A stretch of 64,000 bases of DNA, taken from the NCBI GenBank assembly GCA_016712715.1, contig JADJQM010000003.1:558001-622000 (forward strand), written 5' to 3'. The stretch is from Rhodospirillaceae bacterium (GTDB lineage Bacteria; Pseudomonadota; Alphaproteobacteria; Dongiales; Dongiaceae). A program made the position numbers and the translations under genes. A model generated the notes under the pieces. The model was not told where the DNA came from. It saw only the letters and a list, made by a program, of their open reading frames with translations, and made no database searches. Below are positions 10,599 to 18,219 of the stretch, piece by piece (within the stretch, counting starts at the first letter, position 1; every line of letters starts with the position of its first letter).

Positions 10599-11093
10599 TC
10601 ACGACAGTGCCAGGAGATCCTTGCGCAACCGATCGGGGGCAGAACTCGGCAACTGCGTCTCCACCAGGGCGTGCTGCTGCTGCCAGATCGGCAGGGCCTT
10701 CGCCAGCAATCTGCGCCCAGCGGCGGTGAGCTTCAAATTCCGGCTGCGCTTGTCGTCGGGATCGACGCTGACCTGGATGAGCTTGCGCCGCTCCAGGGGC
10801 TTCAATGCCGCGGTCAAGGTCGTGCGGTCCATCGCCAGCAATTGCGCGACCGACCCCATCCCCGCCGGCACCGGCCGATTGAGCGACATCAGCAGTGAGA
10901 ACTGCCCGTTGGTGAGATCGAGCGGCCGCAAGGCCTCGTCGAAGCGCCGGGCCAGGGCGCGCGCCGCCCGCTGCACATGGAGGCAGAGGCAGCAATCGCG
11001 CACATGGAGCGTGGTGGCATAGGGCACCTCGCCTGCCAGGAGAGGCGGCGGGTCCTTGAGACTCCCGCGCGGCTGCGTCGCTGCTTTGCTCAT
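10599..11093 (-). CDS. MarR family transcriptional regulator
   Basis: 164-residue winged-helix regulator from ATG 11093. The winged-helix part reads LTNGQFSLLMSLNRP, GSVAQLLAMDRTTLTAALKPLERRKLI, then the wing DPDDKRSRNLKLTAAG. The N-terminus has CCLCLHVQRAARA; closely spaced cysteines there occur in some redox-responsive MarR proteins, but a redox role is only inference. It converges on the sugar permease (7-bp gap). A perfect palindrome 12 bp upstream of its start suggests autoregulation. The open frame extends to 11642, but that part is antisense to the PAS gene. Confidence 0.92.
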   Translation of the reverse strand: MSKAATQPRGSLKDPPPLLAGEVPYATTLHVRDCCLCLHVQRAARALARRFDEALRPLDLTNGQFSLLMSLNRPVPAGMGSVAQLLAMDRTTLTAALKPLERRKLIQVSVDPDDKRSRNLKLTAAGRRLLAKALPIWQQQHALVETQLPSSAPDRLRKDLLALS

Positions 11094-11105
11094 GGCAATG
11101 ACTCT

Positions 11106-11117
11106 GTTGATATCAAC
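11106..11117 (-). promoter_or_regulatory. GTTGATATCAAC palindrome, likely MarR operator
   Basis: A perfect 12-bp palindrome 12 bp before the marR start codon. On the minus strand a TTGACA (11124-11129) lies just upstream, so the palindrome would fill the -35 to -10 spacer of a marR promoter. This arrangement is typical of MarR autorepression. No binding data; inferred from position and symmetry. Confidence 0.6.
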
Positions 11118-11231
11118 CTTTTCTGTCAAGCGATGGCGACCCAGGCGCCAGCGACAAAAGCGCGCGTGGCATGAGCACATCTGGTGAACGAACCCCCTTG
11201 CCGACCGCCCGCGGCCTTGCCATGATCGGCG

Positions 11232-11780
11232 ATGCCTCCGGACAGCGATCATCCCCAGCCCTATCCCCGCACCACCGACATGGCGGAGATGGCGCGCCGT
11301 TGCGCGCCGGAGACCTTGGGCTTCTACCGCTATTGGGACAGCAAGCGCCGGAACCCCGACGGTTCGCCGCGCCGGATGCCGAGGCGCAGCGACATCGACC
11401 CGCTTGAGATGAAGCGCTGGCTCCCCTTCCTGCAACTGATCGAGGTCCATGACCACCCCGACGGCCGCAGCCTCGTCTACCGGCTGGTGGGCCAGGCCGA
11501 GGTCGCGGTGCGCGGCTACAACCCGACCGGCCGCACGATCGCGGAATGTGCCATCGGCAAGGAAAGTTCGGATCCGATGGGCAATTACAATCTGGTCATC
11601 GATGGCCGCACGCCGGTCTATGACTGGTCGCGGATCCCGCACCCGGCCGGGTTCCTGGTGAGCCAGGAATGCATCCTCCTCCCGCTCTCCGATGACGATG
11701 CAAGCGTCAACATGGTGATCACCTTCGGCAAGATCGTCTCCACCCTCGACCAGGTGCGCAACCGCCCACCCAGACTGTGA
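11232..11780 (+). CDS. PAS domain-containing protein (PAS_5-type)
   Basis: 182 residues, divergent from the marR gene. It shows the pattern of an alphaproteobacterial single-PAS family: FYRYWDSKRRNPDGSP, then MPRRSDIDPLEMKRWLPFLQLIEV, then a PAS-like strand pattern (LVYRLVGQAEVAVRG) and a C-terminal LLPLSDDDASVNMVITFGKI. No output domain is fused, so it may be a stand-alone sensor or adaptor. An alternative start is ATG 11280. Function unknown. Confidence 0.8.
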   Translation: MPPDSDHPQPYPRTTDMAEMARRCAPETLGFYRYWDSKRRNPDGSPRRMPRRSDIDPLEMKRWLPFLQLIEVHDHPDGRSLVYRLVGQAEVAVRGYNPTGRTIAECAIGKESSDPMGNYNLVIDGRTPVYDWSRIPHPAGFLVSQECILLPLSDDDASVNMVITFGKIVSTLDQVRNRPPRL

Positions 11781-11860
11781 TCCGGATCACTGCCCGGCAT
11801 CGCCGCAGGCTGCATGCTCGTCCCACCCGCCCCCAAGCCAACCTGACGAGACCTGCCCAC

Positions 11861-12832
11861 ATGACCCAGCCCACCCTTGCCCTCGCCGCCGATAACCCTG
11901 ACGCCGATACCGCTGACGCCGGGGCCGCGCCCGGGGCCGGTCCCTTCGTCATCCCGACACTCTCCACGGCGCGCCTCGTTCTCAATGCCTTCACGGCGGA
12001 AGACGTGCCGGCGCTGGCGCGGATTCTTGCCAATCCCGAGGTCGTCCGCGGCATCACCGCCAACAGCTCGACCCCGGCGCGTGCCCGCAAGGTCGCTGCC
12101 CATCGCATCGGCTGGCACAACAAGAGCTGGGACAGCCACGGCCATGGCATCTGGGCCGTGCGCCTCCCAGAACACGACACAGCGGGCGACACCGCGCCCG
12201 GCAATGCTGGCACACCTGGCGCCCTCATCGGCTGGTGCGGCTTCTCACCGCCCGATCTCGGCACCGATCCGGAACTCCTCTACGGCCTCGATCCCCGGTA
12301 TTGGGGCCAAGGCCTCGCCCATGAAGCGGCCAGCGCCGCCATCGACTGGCTGTTGGCGCAAGTTGCGCCGCAAGCCCCTCATCTTCCGGCCGCGCAATAC
12401 CGGACGCCGCAGCAGAAGCCGCGGCCGCGCTTCCAGGGCATCTCGCTGGTGGTGTTCGGCCGCCTCAACCCGGCCTCGCTGGCGCTGGCGACAAAGCTCG
12501 GCTTCGAGCGCAAGGGCCGCATGAGCATGGCCGATTTCATGCCCGACCGCGTCTTTGCGAAGGAGGTGGTGGAGTATGAGATCTGGCGCCTCGGCAAATC
12601 GCGCAGCGACGATCCGGTTTTGTTGCTGTTCCAGGCCGCGTTCAAGGCGGGCCAGATCGCGAGCCTCCTCCCCAGCCAGGCCGCGCGCATCGAGCTTGCC
12701 CTGTGCGATGCCGCCTGCCAGCGCCGCGACATGCCCGACATGGACGCCTCCGAACGCCTGATGCGCACCCGCATCGCCTTCCAGGCCGGGCTCAACGAGC
12801 CCCATCTCGACTGGCTGCACCGGAAGAGATAA
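11861..12832 (+). CDS. GNAT family N-acetyltransferase
   Basis: 323 residues from ATG 11861; an upstream in-frame start at 11777 adds only a basic, non-homologous stretch. The core resembles RimJ/RimL-type enzymes: TARLVLNAFTAEDVPALARIL, then LIGWCGF, YGLDPRYWGQGLAHEAASAAIDW (acetyl-CoA loop), and NPASLALATKLGFERKGRM. An extra C-terminal region of about 90 residues follows the GNAT fold and has no family I recognise. The acceptor substrate is unknown. Confidence 0.82.
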   Translation: MTQPTLALAADNPDADTADAGAAPGAGPFVIPTLSTARLVLNAFTAEDVPALARILANPEVVRGITANSSTPARARKVAAHRIGWHNKSWDSHGHGIWAVRLPEHDTAGDTAPGNAGTPGALIGWCGFSPPDLGTDPELLYGLDPRYWGQGLAHEAASAAIDWLLAQVAPQAPHLPAAQYRTPQQKPRPRFQGISLVVFGRLNPASLALATKLGFERKGRMSMADFMPDRVFAKEVVEYEIWRLGKSRSDDPVLLLFQAAFKAGQIASLLPSQAARIELALCDAACQRRDMPDMDASERLMRTRIAFQAGLNEPHLDWLHRKR

Positions 12833-12946
12833 GGCTGGGGGAGATAGGGCTGGGGGCGCTAGCCTGGCAGCTCGGCGCGGCTGAGCGATCCACCAGGCCC
12901 CCGGCGCCGTAGAGTGGTGAGCAACCCAGCAAGGCGAGGCAGAGCC

Positions 12947-13354
12947 ATGATCCTGACGATGAGCATCACCCCGCTTTATGCCGGCCCGCTCGCCCTCTTG
13001 TTCCTGATCCTCTCTTTGCGCGTGATCGGCCGCCGCCGCACGCTGCAGGTGGGGCTTGGCGATGGCGGCGATGCCGACCTCGCCCGCCGCATCCGCGTCG
13101 CCGCCAATTGCGGCGAGTATGTCCCGCTGGTCCTCATCCTGATGGTTCTCGCGGAACTGCAGGGCGCACCCCACTTTCTCCTCCACGCCACCGGCGCCGC
13201 CTTGCTCGCCGGCCGCGCCCTGCACGCCTATGGCGTCAGCCACGCACCGGAGAATTACCGCTACCGCACCACCGGCATGATCCTCACCATCGCCGCCCTG
13301 GTGACGGCCATGAGCGCCACGTTCACCCTGGGCGTGATGCAAGCGTTGGGGTGA
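12947..13354 (+). CDS. MAPEG family membrane protein
   Basis: 135 residues with four predicted hydrophobic helices. The family hallmark is the polar loop RRIRVAANCGEYVPLVLILM; the Asn and Glu there match MAPEG proteins (eicosanoid and glutathione metabolism). The end reads YRYRTTGMILTIAALVTAMSA. Start ATG 12947 follows GGCGAGGCAGAG. Bacterial members are often glutathione-transferase-like, but activity is not certain for this one. Confidence 0.88.
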   Translation: MILTMSITPLYAGPLALLFLILSLRVIGRRRTLQVGLGDGGDADLARRIRVAANCGEYVPLVLILMVLAELQGAPHFLLHATGAALLAGRALHAYGVSHAPENYRYRTTGMILTIAALVTAMSATFTLGVMQALG

Positions 13355-13375
13355 GCAGGCGCCCCGCTTCTTCTT

Positions 13376-13480
13376 TCTCCTCCCACCTTCAGGGGGAAGG
13401 GGCGTCGGCGGTAGGGGGCGCAACTGAAAGTTCTTGCCCCCGGGCACCTCATCCCCTCTTCCATTGAGGGTGAGGGGTAT
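13376..13480. repeat. dispersed GC-rich inverted repeat, copy 2
   Basis: Another member of the repeat family seen at 8613-8750: CACCTTCAGGGGGAAGGGG on one side and CACCTCATCCCCTCTTCC...GAGGGTGAGGGG on the other. It lies just after the MAPEG gene and marks the left edge of the AT-richer cassette at 13558-17232. Confidence 0.65.
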
Positions 13481-13557
13481 GGCATGACGGCCCTCCGTCG
13501 TTCTCCGTACTTTGTCTGCGCCATATAGCAACGCTCGCATAGAGATGTTGCGTCGGG

Positions 13558-14343
13558 TCACGACGTTCGGAACTGACAGTGAATCAGCTCTTGCTTTAGA
13601 TATTTAATGCAAGCTGAAACCCATCGCGTTAGACCCACCTCGGCATCCGGTGCGTTCTGATGAATTGGTTTAATATCTGTCGCTTGTCCGATCCACCATG
13701 GTTCAGCGCTTGCAAAATGCATGCGTTCAATCGTAGCGAGACTTGTTAGGCTCATTACATCAGAATCCGCTGAAGCTTTGGCGAAATCCTCCACTAGATC
13801 GGACTCATCAGAAGAAAAATCTGTTTGCTTTTTGACAAATGTCTCTCTGAGAGTTTCGAACAAGTCGAATTGCCAGTGCGGATGACCGGCGCCCGCACTC
13901 TGAAAGGACAATCCTGCGCCATTCCAGTCACGAATCCCTGACCACTCTGCTCGGAAAATCTGTGGTTTAACTGGATCCCCAACAAATCCGAAATGCACGG
14001 TCAAACCGATGTGGCGAAACGTAAAGGGCCTAGGGCCTTTGTCCATGTTCCAAACTTCATTGAAACCCAGCCACGCGTTAATGCCATGTGACAATTTCAT
14101 GAGCGGCACGACAGAATGAGTCCCGCCTTTATTGCGCTCTATGCGCTCACTGGCTGTACCGATTAGACCCGCCCAAACACCTTCAGATTGGTATTCCGGC
14201 TCAACAAGAACCTCGCCGCGATCAAGCTCCAATAGGGCACTAAAGTCTCGGCTGAGGCCCATCCAGCGGTGATCAAGGGCCGCTCTGGTCGCTGTCAGCG
14301 GCGACAATCCATGCTCAGAGGTCTGTGAGGACGCGCGTGCCAT
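13558..14343 (-). CDS. hypothetical protein, third gene of HTH-methylase cassette
   Basis: 261 residues, no family recognised. It is rich in Trp and His with blocks such as GLIGTASERIERNKGGTHS, NAWLGFNEVWNMD, RPFTFRHIGLTVHFGF and GHPHWQFDLFETL. No signal peptide or membrane helix is seen, so it is probably cytoplasmic. Base composition is clearly lower in G+C than the flanking genes, like the methylase upstream. It starts 165 bp after the methylase stop at 14509, or 83 bp after the repaired stop at 14427, on the same strand. In this setting it could be the effector or restriction partner, but no nuclease motif is evident. Confidence 0.75.
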   Translation of the reverse strand: MARASSQTSEHGLSPLTATRAALDHRWMGLSRDFSALLELDRGEVLVEPEYQSEGVWAGLIGTASERIERNKGGTHSVVPLMKLSHGINAWLGFNEVWNMDKGPRPFTFRHIGLTVHFGFVGDPVKPQIFRAEWSGIRDWNGAGLSFQSAGAGHPHWQFDLFETLRETFVKKQTDFSSDESDLVEDFAKASADSDVMSLTSLATIERMHFASAEPWWIGQATDIKPIHQNAPDAEVGLTRWVSACIKYLKQELIHCQFRTS

Positions 14344-14508
14344 ACAAAACCGTTACAAAGTTGATCTACGGGATCTCCAGACCGGGTCTGCTAGATTGAT
14401 AGACAGACCAAGCGTGGCAAGCTCATTTATAATTCGCCCCCGTTCGGGATCAATGCTGAGATCCTAAAATTTAGTACTGGTATAGATTCTACGTGACGAG
14501 TGCTCAAG

Positions 14509-16755
14509 TCATACTGCCCCCTGCAACATGTGGAGCATAGAGGCCAAAATCCGAACAAATACTGTTGAATTGAAAAAGGCGACGTAAGCAGCAAGAATTT
14601 GTGTGATTGGAAGCGATTCTTCCATTGCATTTGAAAGGGCATCTTTTGGAAACCAAGCGTGTCCCATAACAGGAACGTATGTTGCTTCGTAGTCACCCGC
14701 AAACCCACCTTCGGCTGCAAAAAACTTCGATACGATCTTCGGTGTCGGCGAGAAACTCCAGGCACGAGGGCGCATTAACCCCCACCAATCTGACCGTCGC
14801 GCCCTAACTATCGAGGCACGCTTCATTAGTCGGTCGCGATATGGCTCAAGGAAACGATCAAAATACCTAGGCACCGCGGCTCTTACTTTCTGCTCATCAC
14901 TAAAAAGTGGGCCAGATTCGGAGTGCGGGAAAAATAGCCGATACGGTTTTTTGACGAGCCCATTCTGAATAGAGTCCGACATTGTAGCCAAGCGAAAGAA
15001 ATGTCGTTCTTTCAGAGGCAACTTTTGCCAATCATCTTCAACTAGTAGCAAGGCCTCATTTAGGCCGGTTTGAATGCCTTGGCGAACATCGAACAGGTGA
15101 CTTAAGGCAGGCAGTTGAGTGTCTTGTAGCGCCCGCAAAATGCGATCACTGCTTGGAGATGGGAACCGCCAAGTTGAACGCCGCCTCAAACCGGATAGTG
15201 GTATGGGAAACAGACTCCATTCTGTTTCTGTTATTGGCGTGGAGGGCGTCTTGTAGTTCAGCTTACGAAGCCATCGGAGAGCACCTCCCGTCGCCTTTGG
15301 ATCATTTCCAGAAACAAGCGCCGTCGCGTCTTCCGGGTGCAATGACTTGCCATTTCGGATCACTGCACACGCCACCTGTACCATCGCGTGGCTGAACAAT
15401 CCAAAATCACCGATCGAGGCCAGCAGTTGAATTTCTCCCAAGTCTAGTAGCATTTCGCGCCATGGCGCTGCGGCTTTTAGCGACAAAAGACTAGCTGGGA
15501 ATAATGCACCCAACACACCTCCTGGCTTGAGTGATTGGAGCCCCTTTATGATAAACGCCATACTTAAATCGCCGCGCGCAGTCCCGGCGCCGGCCATCGC
15601 CGCGCGCAATTGCTCACGTTGGAGCGGCGTCTGCGATCCAAATGCGAGGAATGGTGGATTCATGACTATGAGATCGGCTTTAGGAACCCCGAGGTCTGCA
15701 AGCGAATCGCCGGCGTGTAACTTAAGCTTAACCCCACCGGCTGGCGACCAATCTCGTAAGGCAGTATGCAGGACAAAACCGGCCATCGCGATGGCCGCTG
15801 TGGAAATGTCCTGCCCAACTATAACTAATTGCCCCTTGAACTCTGAACGCCGCAACGCGCGGAGCACCTCATGAAGAAATGCTCCTGAACCACAGGCCGG
15901 ATCGCATATCGTCAGTTGTTTGCGAGTATGTATATGGCCTAACGCACCCAAAGCCTGCTCCACCACGCTACGAGCGAGCGCTGGAGGGGTGTAGTGTGTG
16001 CCCCCGCGCGAGGAAACCTTTACGTCTGGGGCACCAATCAAGCCAAATAAATCTAGGGAGTTAGGAGCGCGAAGCAATTCAAAGTGGGCTTCTTGAAATA
16101 ATTGTCCGCCGGCGTGTCGCACGGCTAGCGCCGGATGCAGTTTCAACAAAGAAAGAGACCCAGAGGCACGAGAAATTTCATCCTGTGCAGCGGCGAGCCC
16201 AACTGAATCGAGGCTAGCTTGTAAGTCCAAAACATCTGGCGCTAAACCGAAACGCTCTGGATGCCCCAGAACTTCTTCATGCGCGATCATTCCCGCAAGA
16301 GTAGCCACGAATATGTCGGTCGTACGTTCATCGGCAATTCCAGCAGCATGACTCAATGACCTTATGCGGCGGAATAATCCTAGAAGGTGATCAACTACAC
16401 TCTTGTTGGATCTCAGCCGATCGTCTGTTAGGTAGCTATAGAACTTGATGAGACTGCGCTCCACCCCACCGCGCTCAAAAATTCTCGGCTCGTTTGGCCG
16501 ATCCCACCGAACGACAGCAACACGATTTACCGTCACAGTGACATGATGGGGAATGTCGCTCGACCAGGCCCATGCGGCGGGATCACCTTGCCGCCACAAA
16601 TCTTCTTCCGAAGTAGACAAAGCAAAGGTTCCGTAGCCACCATCAAGCATGACGTGGTGTTGCCCCGGCGCTACCGATTCTCCGTGCTCAAACAGTGGTG
16701 CTATCGCCAGTCCGAATTCACGGCCCCAAGAACTGGCAATTTCTGAGATACTCAT
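14509..16755 (-). CDS. N6-adenine DNA methyltransferase (class I, Eco57I/HsdM-like)
   Basis: 748 residues. The SAM-binding motif I is DPACGSGAFL (about residues 285-294) and the catalytic motif IV is NPPF (about 364-367), as in N6-adenine DNA methylases. An N-terminal domain of about 240 residues precedes the methylase core, and the C-terminal 250 residues look like a target-recognition region (PYRDRLMKRASIVRARRSDWW, MGHAWFPKD). The protein ends LQGAV, yet the other frame continues QYDLSTRHVESIPVL to a stop at 14427. This matches the expected C-terminus if one G of the G5 run (14517-14521) is removed, giving 775 residues. It overlaps the HTH gene by 4 bp. Composition suggests transfer. Confidence 0.88.
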   Translation of the reverse strand: MSISEIASSWGREFGLAIAPLFEHGESVAPGQHHVMLDGGYGTFALSTSEEDLWRQGDPAAWAWSSDIPHHVTVTVNRVAVVRWDRPNEPRIFERGGVERSLIKFYSYLTDDRLRSNKSVVDHLLGLFRRIRSLSHAAGIADERTTDIFVATLAGMIAHEEVLGHPERFGLAPDVLDLQASLDSVGLAAAQDEISRASGSLSLLKLHPALAVRHAGGQLFQEAHFELLRAPNSLDLFGLIGAPDVKVSSRGGTHYTPPALARSVVEQALGALGHIHTRKQLTICDPACGSGAFLHEVLRALRRSEFKGQLVIVGQDISTAAIAMAGFVLHTALRDWSPAGGVKLKLHAGDSLADLGVPKADLIVMNPPFLAFGSQTPLQREQLRAAMAGAGTARGDLSMAFIIKGLQSLKPGGVLGALFPASLLSLKAAAPWREMLLDLGEIQLLASIGDFGLFSHAMVQVACAVIRNGKSLHPEDATALVSGNDPKATGGALRWLRKLNYKTPSTPITETEWSLFPIPLSGLRRRSTWRFPSPSSDRILRALQDTQLPALSHLFDVRQGIQTGLNEALLLVEDDWQKLPLKERHFFRLATMSDSIQNGLVKKPYRLFFPHSESGPLFSDEQKVRAAVPRYFDRFLEPYRDRLMKRASIVRARRSDWWGLMRPRAWSFSPTPKIVSKFFAAEGGFAGDYEATYVPVMGHAWFPKDALSNAMEESLPITQILAAYVAFFNSTVFVRILASMLHMLQGAV

Positions 16756-17207
16756 CGATGCACCACGACAGCTGGAAATAAGCCTAGTTGGTCTGGACGC
16801 CCTGGTAGTCTCAGTCCAATTGCTAGTGCGCTCAAATGCGCATCAAGAGGTACCGCAAGGTAGGAAGCACTGAAAACTATCTCACTCTCTGCAACCAAAA
16901 GTGCATCATTGGTGCTTGGAAAGATAGCCCAGGTATTCCAAAGGCTGGGGAAAGATCGAGCTTGCAACTGTGTCTGGCAGCAACCGATTGCCATTGTCCA
17001 AGCACCCACTTCGACACCAAAGTTGTCGTGTAGGTCCTTTAGGAGGCGCAGCGCGAGAATTGTCTGCCAAGAATAGAGAGCGTGCCGTCCGCGCCCGGCG
17101 GCGCGAACATCAGGCATGACTACACCGCGCCTCCCACACCACTCTTTTAGTTGGTGCGGCGAAAGGCCGGATAGGGCTATGGCATCGGCGGCTTGCATAA
17201 GTTGCAT
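16752..17207 (-). CDS. MerR-like HTH DNA-binding protein, first gene of methylase cassette
   Basis: 151 residues. The N-terminal 70 residues resemble a MerR-type winged helix: ALSGLSPHQLKEWCGRRG, then the wing GRGRHALYSW and a helix QTILALRLLKDLHD. The rest lacks a known effector domain. It overlaps the methylase start by 4 bp, so the two are probably translationally coupled. A 23-bp near-palindrome stops 2 bp before its ATG, overlapping a likely -10 box, so it probably controls its own operon. Analogous control proteins exist in restriction-modification systems, but from other families; this role is inference. Confidence 0.75.
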   Translation of the reverse strand: MQLMQAADAIALSGLSPHQLKEWCGRRGVVMPDVRAAGRGRHALYSWQTILALRLLKDLHDNFGVEVGAWTMAIGCCQTQLQARSFPSLWNTWAIFPSTNDALLVAESEIVFSASYLAVPLDAHLSALAIGLRLPGRPDQLGLFPAVVVHR

Positions 17208-17209
17208 TT

Positions 17210-17232
17210 ATGAGTGGTATCATACCGCTCAT
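17210..17232 (-). promoter_or_regulatory. operator-like palindrome overlapping the promoter of the HTH-methylase operon
   Basis: Arms ATGAGTGGTAT (17210-17220) and ATACCGCTCAT (17222-17232) match at 10 of 11 positions around one central base. On the minus strand TATGAT in the centre is a near-consensus -10 box, with TTGGCA about 19 bp further upstream. Transcription would start at or next to the ATG (17207), giving a leaderless or nearly leaderless mRNA. A bound regulator would block the promoter. Confidence 0.6.
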
Positions 17233-17563
17233 CAAGGGGCAACTGCCAATCCTTCAATAGTGCTTAAAAGTGCCGCAGGTTCCCGGGCCATGTTTTCTTG
17301 ATCTCCCGCCCCAATCGAAAACCCCATTTTCGGTTGCTCGCATATCTGAGCCAAACCCGCGGTTGATTTCGGATGACGCTGGCGAAGTTGCCCATCGGGC
17401 TTGTCGCTGGCAATACCGCGGACAACCGCCAGTTGATAGCGTGATACAATACATCATTTTTGGATCAGCTACGTTCTGAGTATTGCTGTGCTTCTTGACG
17501 ACCAAGGAATTGGCCTACCGCTTCCGGGTCGGCCTCGCCCGACCCCTGAATCGCAGCACCGCG
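17233..17563. other. intergenic region at the right edge of the cassette
   Basis: About 330 bp of mixed composition, between the HTH operon promoter and a small exported protein. Short open frames on the minus strand (for example one ending at 17264) give basic peptides with no family or RBS I trust. After the TGA of the small exported protein, about 30 codons remain open in the same frame, which may be chance. No attachment site, IS end or integrase was found. Confidence 0.4.
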
Positions 17564-17869
17564 TCATTTGATATTCTGAATGATCGCGTTCTGCGTATCC
17601 GAGTTCTTCTTGAGCAGGTTGGAGCTGGACTGGCTGGTCGTGCTGCGGCGCGCCGTCTGTTCCTGGACGGTCAGCTGCCCGAGTTCATTCCCTGACGGTG
17701 CGGCATTGCCGCCGGTGCGGGTTGCCTCGTCCGGGTCCGTCTTCAGATTCGAGATGCTCCCCAGCAGACGGATGCCGTCTCCGGCGGCGGCAGGTGCGGC
17801 CGGGATGGCGAGGGTGCCCAGCGACAGGGCAAGAGCGAGGGCGCGCGAGACTGTTGAGGTGCGTGACAT
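17564..17869 (-). CDS. small exported protein (hypothetical)
   Basis: 101 residues with a strong RBS (AAGGAGATAGGCC before ATG 17869). The Sec signal peptide (LALALSLGTLAIPAAPAAAG) cleaves near residue 30. The mature part is short, polar, Gln/Ser/Thr rich and likely disordered (EQTARRSTTSQSSSN). The family is not recognised. Its composition is host-like, so it lies outside the acquired cassette. Confidence 0.65.
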   Translation of the reverse strand: MSRTSTVSRALALALSLGTLAIPAAPAAAGDGIRLLGSISNLKTDPDEATRTGGNAAPSGNELGQLTVQEQTARRSTTSQSSSNLLKKNSDTQNAIIQNIK

Positions 17870-18132
17870 GGCCTATCTCCTTGAACCTTGTGGAACCGGG
17901 ATGGACGATCAACTGGGGGTGAGTTGCGTGTGGGCACGCTCCCGTTCAAGGGTCGGCGCGCGCGGCTGTGCGCGGCGTCACGCTCGGAGCGCAAAGTCGG
18001 ATAAAGAAGCCCCCCACCCCGACCCTCCCCCTGAAGGGAGAGGGAGAAGGGGAGATCGGGACTGTGGCGGCCCCCACCCCTTCCCTCCCCCTGAAGGGGG
18101 AGGGGGCTGGCAAACGGCGGAGTTCCACGCAC
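17870..18132. other. intergenic region between gabT and the small exported protein gene
   Basis: This stretch holds two tandem copies of the dispersed GC-rich repeat (18008-18110) and borders the gabT terminator. Nothing coding is supported here; a long open frame on the plus strand is repeat-driven and low complexity. Confidence 0.6.
18008..18110. repeat. dispersed GC-rich repeat, copy 3 (two tandem units)
   Basis: Two units with the shared core CCCCCACCCC...CCTCCCCCTGAAGG occupy about 18010-18050 and 18070-18109. Each forms a small hairpin around TGAA (CCCTGAAGGG type). The family is that of 8613-8750, here in direct orientation. Confidence 0.7.
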
Positions 18133-18171
18133 AAAGAAAAAGCGCGCCGGGCACTCCGCCCGACGCGCTTC
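18133..18171 (-). terminator. terminator downstream of gabT
   Basis: On the minus strand AAGCGCG-T-CGGGC pairs with GCCCG-GCGCGCTT around a 5-nt loop, with one bulge, and is followed by TTTCTTTG. It lies about 50 bp after the gabT stop. Confidence 0.75.
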
Positions 18172-18219
18172 ATTCTTCAACCACCCTACCCCTCGGGCCC
18201 GCCCGAGGGATAAGCGCAG

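Noticed and set aside
17264..17449. Basic 61-residue peptide on the minus strand at the edge of the cassette
   Set aside because: No RBS or homology; looked at as a transposase or integrase remnant, but no motif supports that.
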